DNA from: Comamonas sp.
GTDB lineage: Bacteria; Pseudomonadota; Gammaproteobacteria; Burkholderiales; Burkholderiaceae_C
Length of the DNA stretch: 64,000 nt
Assembly: GCF_009360615.1 (NCBI RefSeq)
Contig: NZ_SPEY01000050.1
Coordinates: 1 to 64,000, forward strand
Direction of reading: 5' to 3'
Made by a program: the position numbers and the translations under genes. Of this stretch, positions 53,096-62,230 are shown one piece after another. Position 1 is the first letter of the stretch. Each line of letters starts with the position of its first letter. Under the pieces are notes generated by a model, which searched no databases, had not been told where the DNA came from, and worked only from the letters and a program-made list of their open reading frames with translations.

Positions 53096-53860
53096 ATGAG
53101 CGTCCCGAGAATTCGATTTGCATTGAAAATGGCTGGTATCCACTTTCTGGGTAGCACGGTCATTGCGACAATTATTTCTGCATTCGTAATATGGATTATT
53201 TATCCATTTCCTTATCTTTATATATCCGGAGGACTGGCACTTTTATTGCTAGTTGTGAGTGTCGATGTGGTTTGCGGACCATTGCTGACCTTGGTACTTA
53301 GTAATCCTGCGAAGCGCCGGTCAGAAATATGGCGCGATCTTGGATTGGTGGTGGTGCTTCAATGTGCAGCACTGGGATATGGGATATGGACGATCTGGGA
53401 GGCAAGACCTTTGTTTCTGGTGCATGAGGTTGATCGCTTCAAGGTAATAACTGCGCAAAATATCGATTCAATTGAAATAAAAAAGCTTCCCTTATCTCTT
53501 CGGCCGAGCATATGGAGCGGTCCGCTTACTGTATCGATTCGAGACCCACAGAACGAGGAAGAGCGTCAGCGCGTTCTTTTCGAATCCCTGGAGGGAGGGC
53601 GTGATTATGCAGAGCGTCCGGATTTCTACATCAGCTACGATTCGGAAGCCGCATTGAAAGCGCTGGGGAGAGCGATACCCTTGCAGTATTTTTTAGAAAA
53701 AAAACCTGATCAAAGAAAAGAAATAGAAAGGCTAATTTCAGAAAAAAAAGCTGATATTTCCCATTGGAAATATATACCTATTATCGGTCGAAATGATTGG
53801 GTAGCAGTGGTAAATGGACAAGGCTTGGTAGAAACATTCTTGCCTGGAGATGGTTTTTGA
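53096..53860 (+). CDS. TfpX/TfpZ-type type IV pilin accessory protein
   Basis: An inner-membrane protein of ~254 residues (start 53096; an in-frame ATG at 53084 is possible). Four N-terminal helices include FALKMAGIHFLGSTVIAT and YISGGLALLLLVVSVDVVCGPLLTLVLSNPAKRR, the pattern of pilin accessory proteins that are needed for assembly of specific pilin alleles in Pseudomonas. A periplasmic C-terminal domain follows. The gene is clearly richer in A and T than all its neighbours, which suggests recent transfer. Confidence 0.82.
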   Translation: MSVPRIRFALKMAGIHFLGSTVIATIISAFVIWIIYPFPYLYISGGLALLLLVVSVDVVCGPLLTLVLSNPAKRRSEIWRDLGLVVVLQCAALGYGIWTIWEARPLFLVHEVDRFKVITAQNIDSIEIKKLPLSLRPSIWSGPLTVSIRDPQNEEERQRVLFESLEGGRDYAERPDFYISYDSEAALKALGRAIPLQYFLEKKPDQRKEIERLISEKKADISHWKYIPIIGRNDWVAVVNGQGLVETFLPGDGF

Positions 53861-53958
53861 CTGGCATCTCGCCAATCGATTGCATCATGGCTGATGAAAC
53901 AGATAGTGTGGAGCATAGCCACCGAATCTGATCAAGTGTTGTACCAAGAGCGCAGAGT

Positions 53959-54432
53959 CTATGTCGACCAGCTTCCTGACTTCCCCCCCCGCTTCTCTAG
54001 CACCCTGACCCCCCCCATCACCATCCCCTTGTCCACGGCCTTGCACATATCGTAGATCGTCAGCAGGCCGACCTGAACGGCGGTCAGGGCTTCCATTTCC
54101 ACGCCGGTCTGGCCTTTTAGCTCGACGGTGGCGGTGCAGAGGATGGAGCTGGATTCGGGCTCCAGCTCGAACTCCACGGCGACGCGGGTCAGGGCCAGGG
54201 GGTGGCAGAGGGGGATCAGGTCGCTGGTCTTTTTGGCGGCCATGATGGCGGCGATGCGGGCCACGCCCAGCACGTCGCCTTTTTTCGCGCTGCCGGTCTG
54301 CACGATGGCCAGGGTTTCAGGCTTCATGGCGATGCGGCCTTCGGCGACGGCGACGCGATGGGTGCTGGGTTTGGCGCCGACGTCCACCATATGGGCCTGG
54401 CCCTGGGCGTCGAAATGGGTAAGAGAGGACAT
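53959..54432 (-). CDS. moaC: cyclic pyranopterin monophosphate synthase
   Basis: Second step of molybdenum cofactor synthesis. The start at 54432 ([19 protein letters not shown]) gives 157 residues. [19 protein letters not shown] and the [22 protein letters not shown] helix carry the typical catalytic residues. The C-terminal part contains two runs of eight G on the coding strand (positions 54009-54016 and 53983-53990), giving MVMGGVRV and KRGGKSGSW. Such tracts are slippage-prone. The ribosome-binding site is weak. Confidence 0.92.
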   Translation of the reverse strand: MSSLTHFDAQGQAHMVDVGAKPSTHRVAVAEGRIAMKPETLAIVQTGSAKKGDVLGVARIAAIMAAKKTSDLIPLCHPLALTRVAVEFELEPESSSILCTATVELKGQTGVEMEALTAVQVGLLTIYDMCKAVDKGMVMGGVRVLEKRGGKSGSWST

Positions 54433-54620
54433 GGGAGGTCTTTCCGGCGGCAGACGGGTTCGGTGCTGCCGCCCAATCAAGGTTGAGCGGGGATGGACTG
54501 GCGGCTTTACCTGGGCATCACAGGCGGGCATGTCGCCATCTCCATCAATCAAGGCATCATAGTGGGGTGTTGAACGGTCGGCATACGGAGAATCGGTATG
54601 CCGGCAATGCAGTGATTGCC

Positions 54621-56294
54621 ATGCCATTCTTGATGCCAAAACCGCGTACAGTTCATATTTTAAAAGCGCTGACAGCTTCTATTTTGATAGCTATCCAGGC
54701 TGTCTCCCCCTTGGCTGGCTCTGTGCAGGCGGCGGGTTTGCCGACCCTGGGTGACGGTGCGTCGTCGCTGACCACGGGCGAGGAGCGGCGTCTGGGCGAC
54801 TCCATCGCGCGCGAGCTCTACCGCGACCCGGACTATCTGGATGACCCGGTTCTGCAGGAGTATGTGGAAGGCATCTGGCTGCACCTGCAGGATGCGGCGC
54901 GAAAAAACGGCGAGCTCTCGCCCGAGCTGGAGGAGCGCTTTGCCTGGACGCTTCTCCTGGGCAAAGATCGCCAGGTCAATGCGTTTGCACTGCCCGGCGG
55001 CTATATGGGCGTCTATCTGGGCCTGATCGGCGTGGTCAGCAGCGGCGATGAGCTGGCCTCGGTCATTGCCCATGAAACCAGTCACATCACCCAGCGCCAT
55101 ATTGCCCGCATGATGGCGCAGCAAGGCAAGCAGACGCCGCTGATGCTGGCTTCCATGCTGCTGGGTGCTCTGGCGGCCACACGCAGCCCCGATGCAGCCA
55201 TGGCCATCATGATGGGCGGTCCGGCGGCCGTGATGCAGAACCAGCTGAATTTCTCGCGCGCCATGGAGAGCGAGGCAGACCGCATGGGCTATAGCCTGAT
55301 GTCGCCTGCCGGTTTTGCTCCCCAGGGCTTTGTGAGCATGTTCGGCAAGCTGCAGCAGGCCAGCCGGCTCAACGACAACGGCAGCTGGCCCTATCTGCGC
55401 AGCCACCCCTTGACCACCCAGCGTATCGCGGACATGGATTCGCGCATTCCGCCCGGCAAGCGCGCGGCCGACCCCGTGCCTACGCTGGAGCATGTGATGA
55501 TGTCGGCCCGCGCGCGCGTGATTTCCAACCCCGGTGTCGAGGTGCGCCGCCAGTGGGCCACATTGCCACGTTCCAGCAGTTTTTCCAGCCTGAGCCAGTT
55601 TGAGCAGGTCGCCCAGCTCTACGCGGCCACGCTCAGCGCCATGTATCTGCGCGACTGGCCGCTGGCGCGCGAGATGGTGCAGAGGCTGCTCACGGCGACG
55701 GCAGGCAATGCACCCGCGAATATCCAGGCCCGATGGCTGAATGCCGAGCTCGAGTTCAAGGCCGATAACCCACAGGCCGCCCTGGCTGCCTTGCCCCTGC
55801 AGTCCGTGATGGCTCCCCAGGCAGCTCCCAAGGTGACGGCCAGCGGCAATCTGGCCGGGCCGCGCGAGGCCGGGCCACGTGAGGTCGGGCCAAGCCTGGC
55901 GACGATTGATGTGGTGGAGCGGGTTGCGCCACGCAGGCCGGAGCTGCTGCTCAAGACGGAGATCCTGCTCAGGCTCAATCAGGCAGGCCCCATGGCAAGC
56001 CCCTTGCAGACCTGGGTGACGGACCATCCCCGCGATGGTTCGGCCTGGCAGACGCTGGCGCGCGTATGGCGCAGCCAGGGCCAGGAAATGCGAGCCCTGC
56101 GGGCCGAGGCCGAGGCCCAAGTGGCCCACTATGACTATGCGGCAGCGGTGGATCGCTTCAAGGCAGCCCAGGATCTGGCCCGCAAGGCAGGGGCCAGGGC
56201 GGATTACTTCGAGGCCTCCATCATCGACACGCGTCTGCGTGCCGTCGAAGAGTTACTCCGGGAACAGCTGCGCGACAAGGCGATCAATAAGTAG
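54621..56294 (+). CDS. exported M48 zinc metalloprotease, BepA-like
   Basis: Predicted periplasmic protease/chaperone of outer-membrane assembly. The start at 54621 gives ~557 residues with a signal peptide ([25 protein letters not shown]). The zinc site is HETSH near residue 150, with the third ligand in ESEADRMGY. The C-terminal half contains TPR-like helices. A short tandem duplication ([12 protein letters not shown], near residue 415) is visible. Part of the signal peptide is encoded by a family B repeat. The 3' end overlaps the convergent membrane-protein gene by 42 bp. Confidence 0.88.
   Translation: MPFLMPKPRTVHILKALTASILIAIQAVSPLAGSVQAAGLPTLGDGASSLTTGEERRLGDSIARELYRDPDYLDDPVLQEYVEGIWLHLQDAARKNGELSPELEERFAWTLLLGKDRQVNAFALPGGYMGVYLGLIGVVSSGDELASVIAHETSHITQRHIARMMAQQGKQTPLMLASMLLGALAATRSPDAAMAIMMGGPAAVMQNQLNFSRAMESEADRMGYSLMSPAGFAPQGFVSMFGKLQQASRLNDNGSWPYLRSHPLTTQRIADMDSRIPPGKRAADPVPTLEHVMMSARARVISNPGVEVRRQWATLPRSSSFSSLSQFEQVAQLYAATLSAMYLRDWPLAREMVQRLLTATAGNAPANIQARWLNAELEFKADNPQAALAALPLQSVMAPQAAPKVTASGNLAGPREAGPREVGPSLATIDVVERVAPRRPELLLKTEILLRLNQAGPMASPLQTWVTDHPRDGSAWQTLARVWRSQGQEMRALRAEAEAQVAHYDYAAAVDRFKAAQDLARKAGARADYFEASIIDTRLRAVEELLREQLRDKAINK
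54662..54691 (+). repeat. family B repeat copy inside the BepA-like signal peptide
   Basis: AAAAGCGCTGACAGCTTCTA followed by TTTTGATAGC. It aligns without gaps to 5484-5513 (21 of 30 identical) and, in reverse complement, to 59606-59631. It encodes [12 protein letters not shown]-type residues of the signal peptide. Confidence 0.45.
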
Positions 56295-56603
56295 GCCCAG
56301 CACCGAGTAGATCAGCGCACCCAGCATGGCGGCCCAGAAGCCGGCGACGTGGAAGCCGCCCAGCAGGCCCGAGGCCATCCAGAACATCAGGCCGTTGACC
56401 ACCAGCAGGAACAGACCGACGGTGACGATGGTCACGGGCAGGGTCAGGACCACGAGTATGGGCCGGATGATGGTGTTGAGCAGGCCAATGACCAGGGCCG
56501 CAATCATGGCCGAGCCGAAGCTCTGCACCTGAACGCCGCTGTAGACATAGGCGACCCCGAGCAGAGCCGCCGCGCAAAGAAGCCATTTGACGAGGATTTT
56601 CAT
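56253..56603 (-). CDS. phage-holin-4-type small membrane protein
   Basis: A 116-residue membrane protein (start 56603, MKILVKWLLCAAALLG). It has four helices with conserved IGLLNTIIRPILVVLTLPVTIVTVGLFLLVVNGLMFW, the pattern of the Phage_holin_4_2 family. Members are widespread in bacteria outside prophages, and the function is unclear. It converges on the BepA-like gene and overlaps its end by 42 bp. Confidence 0.85.
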   Translation of the reverse strand: MKILVKWLLCAAALLGVAYVYSGVQVQSFGSAMIAALVIGLLNTIIRPILVVLTLPVTIVTVGLFLLVVNGLMFWMASGLLGGFHVAGFWAAMLGALIYSVLGLLIDRLVAQLFPE

Positions 56604-56658
56604 GCCGTCCAGCATAGCAGCAGGTGTTGTCGGCGGGCCACCACAGCCCCGGTCCATG

Positions 56659-56694
56659 AAAAAAGCCCTGTGCAGTTTTCACCGCACAAGGCTT
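56659..56694 (-). terminator. intrinsic terminator after the gene at 56717
   Basis: On the minus strand AAGCC-T-TGTGC pairs with GCACA-G-GGCTT over a ten-base loop with one mismatch, followed by six T. It ends the upstream hypothetical gene before the holin-like gene. Confidence 0.8.
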
Positions 56695-56716
56695 GCTTGA
56701 AGAATGGATGCTGTTC

Positions 56717-57193
56717 TTAAAAAGAGAGCGAGTCGTCGATCACGAAGCCCATCATGGCGGCAATCGCCGCCATGGTGCCGGGAAGATTCCAGCGGCCACC
56801 GTTGGCGTTTGTCTTGGCATTGGTGGCTTTGACAGGGGCCGCTTGGGCGGCCTCCTGCTTGGGGCGTCGGGCGTCGATGATCTGGGCTGCGCCATGTTCC
56901 TGCTGCAGCTCGGTGACGAGCTCGGTCAGCGGGCCCTTGGCCAGCACGGGCGTGACCTTGCCTCCGCTGGCCGCCATGACAGGCATCAGGGCCGCAAACA
57001 GCTTGTCGGCCCATTTGCCGCGCCAGTTCTCTCGGGCGCGATGGCTGACCCATTTGCTCACACGGTGGGTCATGCGCGGAGCACAGGCCACCAGCAACCA
57101 GTGGGAGGAAGCCGCCTGGCTTGATCCCGCCAGCGCCTCGAGCATTGGCTGGGCGTATGTGGCGTCATCCACGTAAACAATGATGGGGTTCAA
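56717..57193 (-). CDS. hypothetical protein with C-terminal hydrophobic segment
   Basis: I do not recognise the family. The 158 residues begin MNPIIVYVDDATYAQPMLEAL, which resembles the first strand of universal-stress-protein-like folds. The middle is rich in basic residues (VSHRARENWRGKWADKL). A Lys/Asn-rich linker precedes a hydrophobic stretch (GTMAAIAAMMGFVI) at the end. It may be a small cytoplasmic protein with a weak membrane anchor. It lies upstream of the holin-like gene on the same strand, with a terminator between, and ~130 bp downstream of terC copy 2. Confidence 0.7.
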   Translation of the reverse strand: MNPIIVYVDDATYAQPMLEALAGSSQAASSHWLLVACAPRMTHRVSKWVSHRARENWRGKWADKLFAALMPVMAASGGKVTPVLAKGPLTELVTELQQEHGAAQIIDARRPKQEAAQAAPVKATNAKTNANGGRWNLPGTMAAIAAMMGFVIDDSLSF

Positions 57194-57326
57194 AGTGCGT
57201 CCTAACGGGAACGAAGGTTGAAGAATGCGGCACTTTCGCTGGAATGTGCCGACTTGGTTCTGTTGTGAGTCGTGAAGGCTGCGGTCAGTTCCCGCATTCC
57301 TTCACGAATCGCCCGGTTTTGCAGGC

Positions 57327-58082
57327 TCAATGGGCTGCCAAGGCGGGGCGGCGGCTGGCGATGAACTTGCCCAGGGCCAGCACCAGCAGTGCGCCACCGA
57401 TATGGGCGGCCCAGTACAGGGTACGGGAGATCTCGGCCAGGCCTTGTGCATCGGTGGTGCCCAGCTTGGGCATCCACAGCCACTTCTCGGTGTTCACGAA
57501 CACGGGATCGGTGACGAACATGCCGCCCGCGATCCAGCCCAGCAGCATGCCGCCGGCAACGATGATCATGGGGAAGCGCTCCATCAGCTTGATGACCAGC
57601 TGCGAGCCCCAGACGATGATGGGCACAGATATCAGCAGACCCAGCACGATCAGCAGCATCTGGTGGTCGCCCGAGCTCTGGGCGGCACCGGCGATGGCGA
57701 TCACGTTGTCCACGGACATCACCAGGTCGGCGACGATGATGGTCTTGATGGCGGCGAACAGCTTGTCGCTGCCTTCGATGTTGTCGTGACCTTCGTCATC
57801 GGGGGCAATCAGCTTGATACCGATCCAGATCAGAAGGATGGCACCCACGACCTTCAGGAAGGGCAGCTGCAGCAGCACCATGGCAAAGGCGATCAGGATG
57901 ATGCGCAGGATGATGGCGCCGGCGGTGCCGTAGATGATGCCCTTGCGACGCTGCTCGGGGGGCAGCTTGCGGCAGGCCAGCGCGATCACGACCGCGTTGT
58001 CGCCGCCCAGCAGGATGTCGATGATGATGATCTGGCCCAGTGCGATCCAGAAAGGGGCATGGGTGAGAAAGTCCAGGTCCAT
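57327..58082 (-). CDS. TerC/YjbE family membrane protein (manganese efflux type), copy 2
   Basis: A 251-residue membrane protein with about seven helices. The start at 58082 (MDLDFLTHAPFWIALGQIII) has a GAGGAAAAC leader. The paired motifs are LLGGDNAVVIALACRKLPPEQ and IVADLVMSVDNVIAIAGAAQ. A yybP-ykoY aptamer lies ~160 bases upstream of the start, which fits a manganese exporter such as Alx or MntP-linked TerC proteins. It differs from the copy at 38099 mainly by that control element and a longer middle. Confidence 0.92.
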   Translation of the reverse strand: MDLDFLTHAPFWIALGQIIIIDILLGGDNAVVIALACRKLPPEQRRKGIIYGTAGAIILRIILIAFAMVLLQLPFLKVVGAILLIWIGIKLIAPDDEGHDNIEGSDKLFAAIKTIIVADLVMSVDNVIAIAGAAQSSGDHQMLLIVLGLLISVPIIVWGSQLVIKLMERFPMIIVAGGMLLGWIAGGMFVTDPVFVNTEKWLWMPKLGTTDAQGLAEISRTLYWAAHIGGALLVLALGKFIASRRPALAAH

Positions 58083-58218
58083 GTGTTGTTTTCCTCGTTG
58101 TCGAATGTTTTCGGAGCAAGTGTCGGGGGATGCACCGCCATTGCCGCCGAGACCAAATGACCGTTGCGACGTATGCCGAAGCACCCATCCGGGCGAGGAA
58201 AAACCTGGCTCGGGGAGT

Positions 58219-58250
58219 CCTTTGATCGACCGTCACGGGTCCATCAAAGG
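58219..58250 (-). promoter_or_regulatory. switching hairpin of the manganese riboswitch
   Basis: CCTTTGAT and GACC pair with GGTC and ATCAAAGG across a six-base loop. The first arm is also the 3' strand of the aptamer P1 stem. The following ACTCCCC is complementary to the GGGGAGT of the aptamer. Mutually exclusive folds are therefore possible. Confidence 0.65.
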
Positions 58251-58366
58251 TCTTGCTCAACTGCAGCATGGCTGCAATCCGAACGGCCGGAAGCGTGAAG
58301 CTTCGTATTGACGACCGGTTCGCTGCCAGTTCCATTGCGGTTCTGGCCGAGCTACTCCCCTTCGAA
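58245..58366 (-). ncRNA. yybP-ykoY (manganese) riboswitch upstream of terC copy 2
   Basis: On the minus strand the sequence begins CGAAGGGGAGTAGC, the hallmark of the family. Then come a variable arm, CGTCAATACG, a TCCGGCC box, and finally GAGCAAGACCTTTG, where CCTTTG closes P1 with CGAAGG. The order and spacing match the class that binds Mn2+ and controls efflux genes. It lies ~160 bases before the terC start on the same strand. Confidence 0.85.
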
Positions 58367-58542
58367 GCTCTGGATTTCAACACAGCATGCTGCCGATGAC
58401 AAGCGCCAAAACCTAGGTAGTTCACAGGTTTTATATTGGGCAGCCGTCTCGCAGCGCTTTTGCATAAAGCACAGGCAGCTAGCAAAAACGCAGCAACCTT
58501 GCAGGCGCAGGCGTCGCGTCAGCGGCTTATGATGACCGCTCC

Positions 58543-58962
58543 ATGACTGCCATTCACATCACCGACATCGAAGCGGCCATCAATTACTGGCGAGGCCGTG
58601 CTCCCTCACCCGACGGCGTGCTGCTGGCACCCGAGGTCAGGGCGCTGGCCGAGGTGTACGCTCTGATGATTTACGAAGGCGAGTCCGAGGTGGCCGTTCA
58701 GGGCTTTCCCTCGCATGCCATGGCGGCCTGGCTGGCCTGGTTCGAGACCACGCCCGATACCCCCTGCATTGCCATCTGCTCCACCAGCCAAGGCGACGAG
58801 AAATGCAAGGGCTGTGGCCGCAGTTTCGACGAGGTCCAGCACTGGACGGCCATGGAGCCCGCCGAAAAACGGGCGGTGTGGCGTCGCATCACGGTCGAGG
58901 GCGACTCCTGGCGCTTCACCCGCTATGCGGAGCGCGCCGTGGAGCGTAAACACTCCCGCTGA
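58543..58962 (+). CDS. DUF3717-DUF1289 domain fusion protein
   Basis: A 139-residue protein. The N-terminal part (ITDIEAAINYWRGRAPSPDG) fits DUF3717. The C-terminal part has PCIAICSTSQGDEKCKGCGRSFDEV and W-x-M-x(3)-EKRAVWRRI, which is DUF1289, a small zinc-binding-type module with four cysteines. DUF1289 proteins occur as short stand-alone genes or in fusions, and the function is unknown. It is divergent from the terC riboswitch region. Confidence 0.85.
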   Translation: MTAIHITDIEAAINYWRGRAPSPDGVLLAPEVRALAEVYALMIYEGESEVAVQGFPSHAMAAWLAWFETTPDTPCIAICSTSQGDEKCKGCGRSFDEVQHWTAMEPAEKRAVWRRITVEGDSWRFTRYAERAVERKHSR

Positions 58963-59011
58963 GGCGCACGCCCAGGCGTACCCCGCGCCAATGCGCGGTC
59001 AGCTCTGTGCG

Positions 59012-59572
59012 TTATTTCCAGCGCACGGGTTCGACAAACACCGTGCCCAGGTTGCTGGACAGGGTCAGCTGGCCTTCCTGGATCGTGGCCTGCAGCTGCA
59101 TGCTGCGCTCGGCCAGACCGCCCAGCTGCTGGGCGATCTCGGAGTCGATGTAGAGCACTTCCAGCTTGTCCTGGCGGTTGACCTTGCCTTCCAGGCCCTT
59201 CCACCAGACATGGGAGGCGTGGTGGAAGGGGTAGACCAGCACATGGTCCGACTTGTTGCAGGCCTTGGTGATGGGCTTTTCGTCCGGCTGGCCGACTTCG
59301 ATCCACAGGCGCTTCTGGCCGGTGAAGTCGGTGATGTGCACGTCCGGATCGTCAGGATCGGACAGGCCGATGCCAAAGCCCAGCGTGCCGTCACCATTGC
59401 ACAGGTCTTGCAGCTTCCAGGCGTTCAGTGCCAGGGCCACCAGGCGCACCATCATGCGGTCATCTGTTTCGCTGGGATGGCGCGCCAGCGTCAGATTGTG
59501 GTCGGCGTAGTAGTTGTGGTCGATGTCGGCAATCGACAGATTGGCTTTGAAGATGGTGGACTTGATGGCCAT
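59012..59572 (-). CDS. yaeQ: YaeQ family protein
   Basis: A 186-residue protein with the clear family pattern: MAIKSTIFKANLSIADIDHNYYADHNLTLARHPSETDDRMMVRLVALAL, then RLWIEVGQPDEKPITKAC. YaeQ has a nuclease-like (PD-(D/E)xK) fold and was first noted as a suppressor linked to RfaH, as I recall. Its true role is unresolved. It lies downstream of purB on the same strand, with a strong terminator between. Confidence 0.93.
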   Translation of the reverse strand: MAIKSTIFKANLSIADIDHNYYADHNLTLARHPSETDDRMMVRLVALALNAWKLQDLCNGDGTLGFGIGLSDPDDPDVHITDFTGQKRLWIEVGQPDEKPITKACNKSDHVLVYPFHHASHVWWKGLEGKVNRQDKLEVLYIDSEIAQQLGGLAERSMQLQATIQEGQLTLSSNLGTVFVEPVRWK

Positions 59573-59604
59573 GGCGGTGCTGCCTGAGGGCAGTCCTTTT
59601 GAAA

Positions 59605-59658
59605 ACTATCAAAAACAAGAGCTGCCAGCGCCAATCAATATTGGCTTTGGCAGCTCTT
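59605..59658 (-). terminator. intrinsic terminator after purB
   Basis: On the minus strand AAGAGCTGCCA and inner GCCAAT pair with ATTGGC and TGGCAGCTCTT, followed by GTTTTTG. The outer part is a family B repeat copy (59606-59631), so the repeat seems to work as the terminator here. A second small hairpin (GCTTGAA/TTCAAGC) lies at about 59671-59685. Confidence 0.85.
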
Positions 59659-59708
59659 TGATGCTGAAGAGCTTGAATTTCAAGCGCCAGCAGCTAGCTT
59701 TTTTACAA

Positions 59709-61256
<1,548 letters not shown>

Positions 61257-61258
61257 CT

Positions 61259-61876
61259 ATGAAACTAATAGGCTCCACCACCAGCCCCTTTGTGCGCAAA
61301 GTCCGCGTCGTGCTGGCCGAAAAGAAGCTGGACTATCAATTTGTCGAAGAAAACCCCTGGGAGGAAGCGCTTTCACCGGGTACGGGCAATCCTCTGGGCA
61401 AGGTGCCGCGTCTGGTGATGGATGGCACGGAGGCAATGTTCGATTCGCGCGTCATCGTCGAATATCTGGACACACTTTCGCCGGTCGGCAAGCTGATTCC
61501 GGGCACGGGCCGCGAGCGCGCCGAGGTCAAGACCTGGGAGGCCCTGGCCGACGGCATGCTGGATGCTGCCGTTCTGGTGCGGCTGGAGGCCACCTGGCCA
61601 GGCCGCAGCGCAGAGCAGCGTAGCCAGGCCTGGATGGATCGCCAGATGGGCAAGGTCCGGGCCGTGCTCAAGGTCATGTCGCAGGGATTGGGCGAGAAGC
61701 CGTTCTGCTGTGGCGGCACGCATCTGACGCTGGCCGATATCAGTGTCGGCTGTGCCCTGGCCTGGCTGGATTTCCGCTTTCCCGAGCTGGACTGGCGCGC
61801 CGAGCATCCGAATCTGGCCGCCTTGCTGACCAAGCTGGCGGCGCGCCCCAGCTTTGTGAATACCGTGCCCCACTGA
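61259..61876 (+). CDS. glutathione S-transferase
   Basis: Cytosolic GST of ~205 residues. The start at 61259 (MKLIGSTTSPFVRKVRVVLAEKKL) has the thioredoxin-fold N-terminus with the catalytic-type serine at residue 9. NPLGKVPRLVMDG near residue 45 is the cis-proline glutathione-binding loop. The C-terminal all-helical domain has LTLADISVGCALAWLDFRFPEL. It resembles the E. coli YibF branch. It is divergent from purB and ends with a perfect palindromic terminator. Confidence 0.92.
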   Translation: MKLIGSTTSPFVRKVRVVLAEKKLDYQFVEENPWEEALSPGTGNPLGKVPRLVMDGTEAMFDSRVIVEYLDTLSPVGKLIPGTGRERAEVKTWEALADGMLDAAVLVRLEATWPGRSAEQRSQAWMDRQMGKVRAVLKVMSQGLGEKPFCCGGTHLTLADISVGCALAWLDFRFPELDWRAEHPNLAALLTKLAARPSFVNTVPH

Positions 61877-61902
61877 GGGGGAGTGGCGGCACCGCAGCCA
61901 AG

Positions 61903-61930
61903 AAAAAGGCCACTCGCGAGTGGCCTTTTT
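61903..61930 (+). terminator. intrinsic terminator after the GST gene
   Basis: A perfect palindrome: AAAAAGGCCACTCG is mirrored by CGAGTGGCCTTTTT with no unpaired loop base beyond the turn. Confidence 0.92.
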
Positions 61931-62230
61931 TGGGGCATAAAAAAGTTGCGAAGCATCCCGAAACGAATTAAGAGAGGGAGGGAGGAGAAGCGCTCCGGGG
62001 ATGTTTCAATGGGCGGACCCAAAGGCTTCGCAACTGGAAATGGGTGGATGCAGACCTGTCAGTTCATTGCACTTGACTATCAGATAAGACACTGTTGCAG
62101 AAGTTCCAGCCCTGGTGGGTGTCATTTTTGTAACAGTTTGGCAATGCCTGTAGGCAAATCTTGATGGATGCTGCCAGTGCCCTGAAAGGCGGGGCCTTAC
62201 CCATCTCCGTGCGATCGCTTGACTGCTTTC
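61931..62230. other. 300-bp convergent gap with an 11-bp perfect inverted repeat
   Basis: AGTTGCGAAGC at 61944-61954 and GCTTCGCAACT at 62025-62035, with 70 bases between. A smaller hairpin TGCCT-GT-AGGCA is near 62145-62156. No gene is visible. Because both flanking genes end here, the inverted repeat is not a usual promoter operator. It could be a small RNA or a transcript-end structure. Confidence 0.45.

Noticed and set aside
56253-56603. Prophage remnant because of the holin-like protein
   Set aside because: No other phage gene nearby, and this family is common outside prophages.
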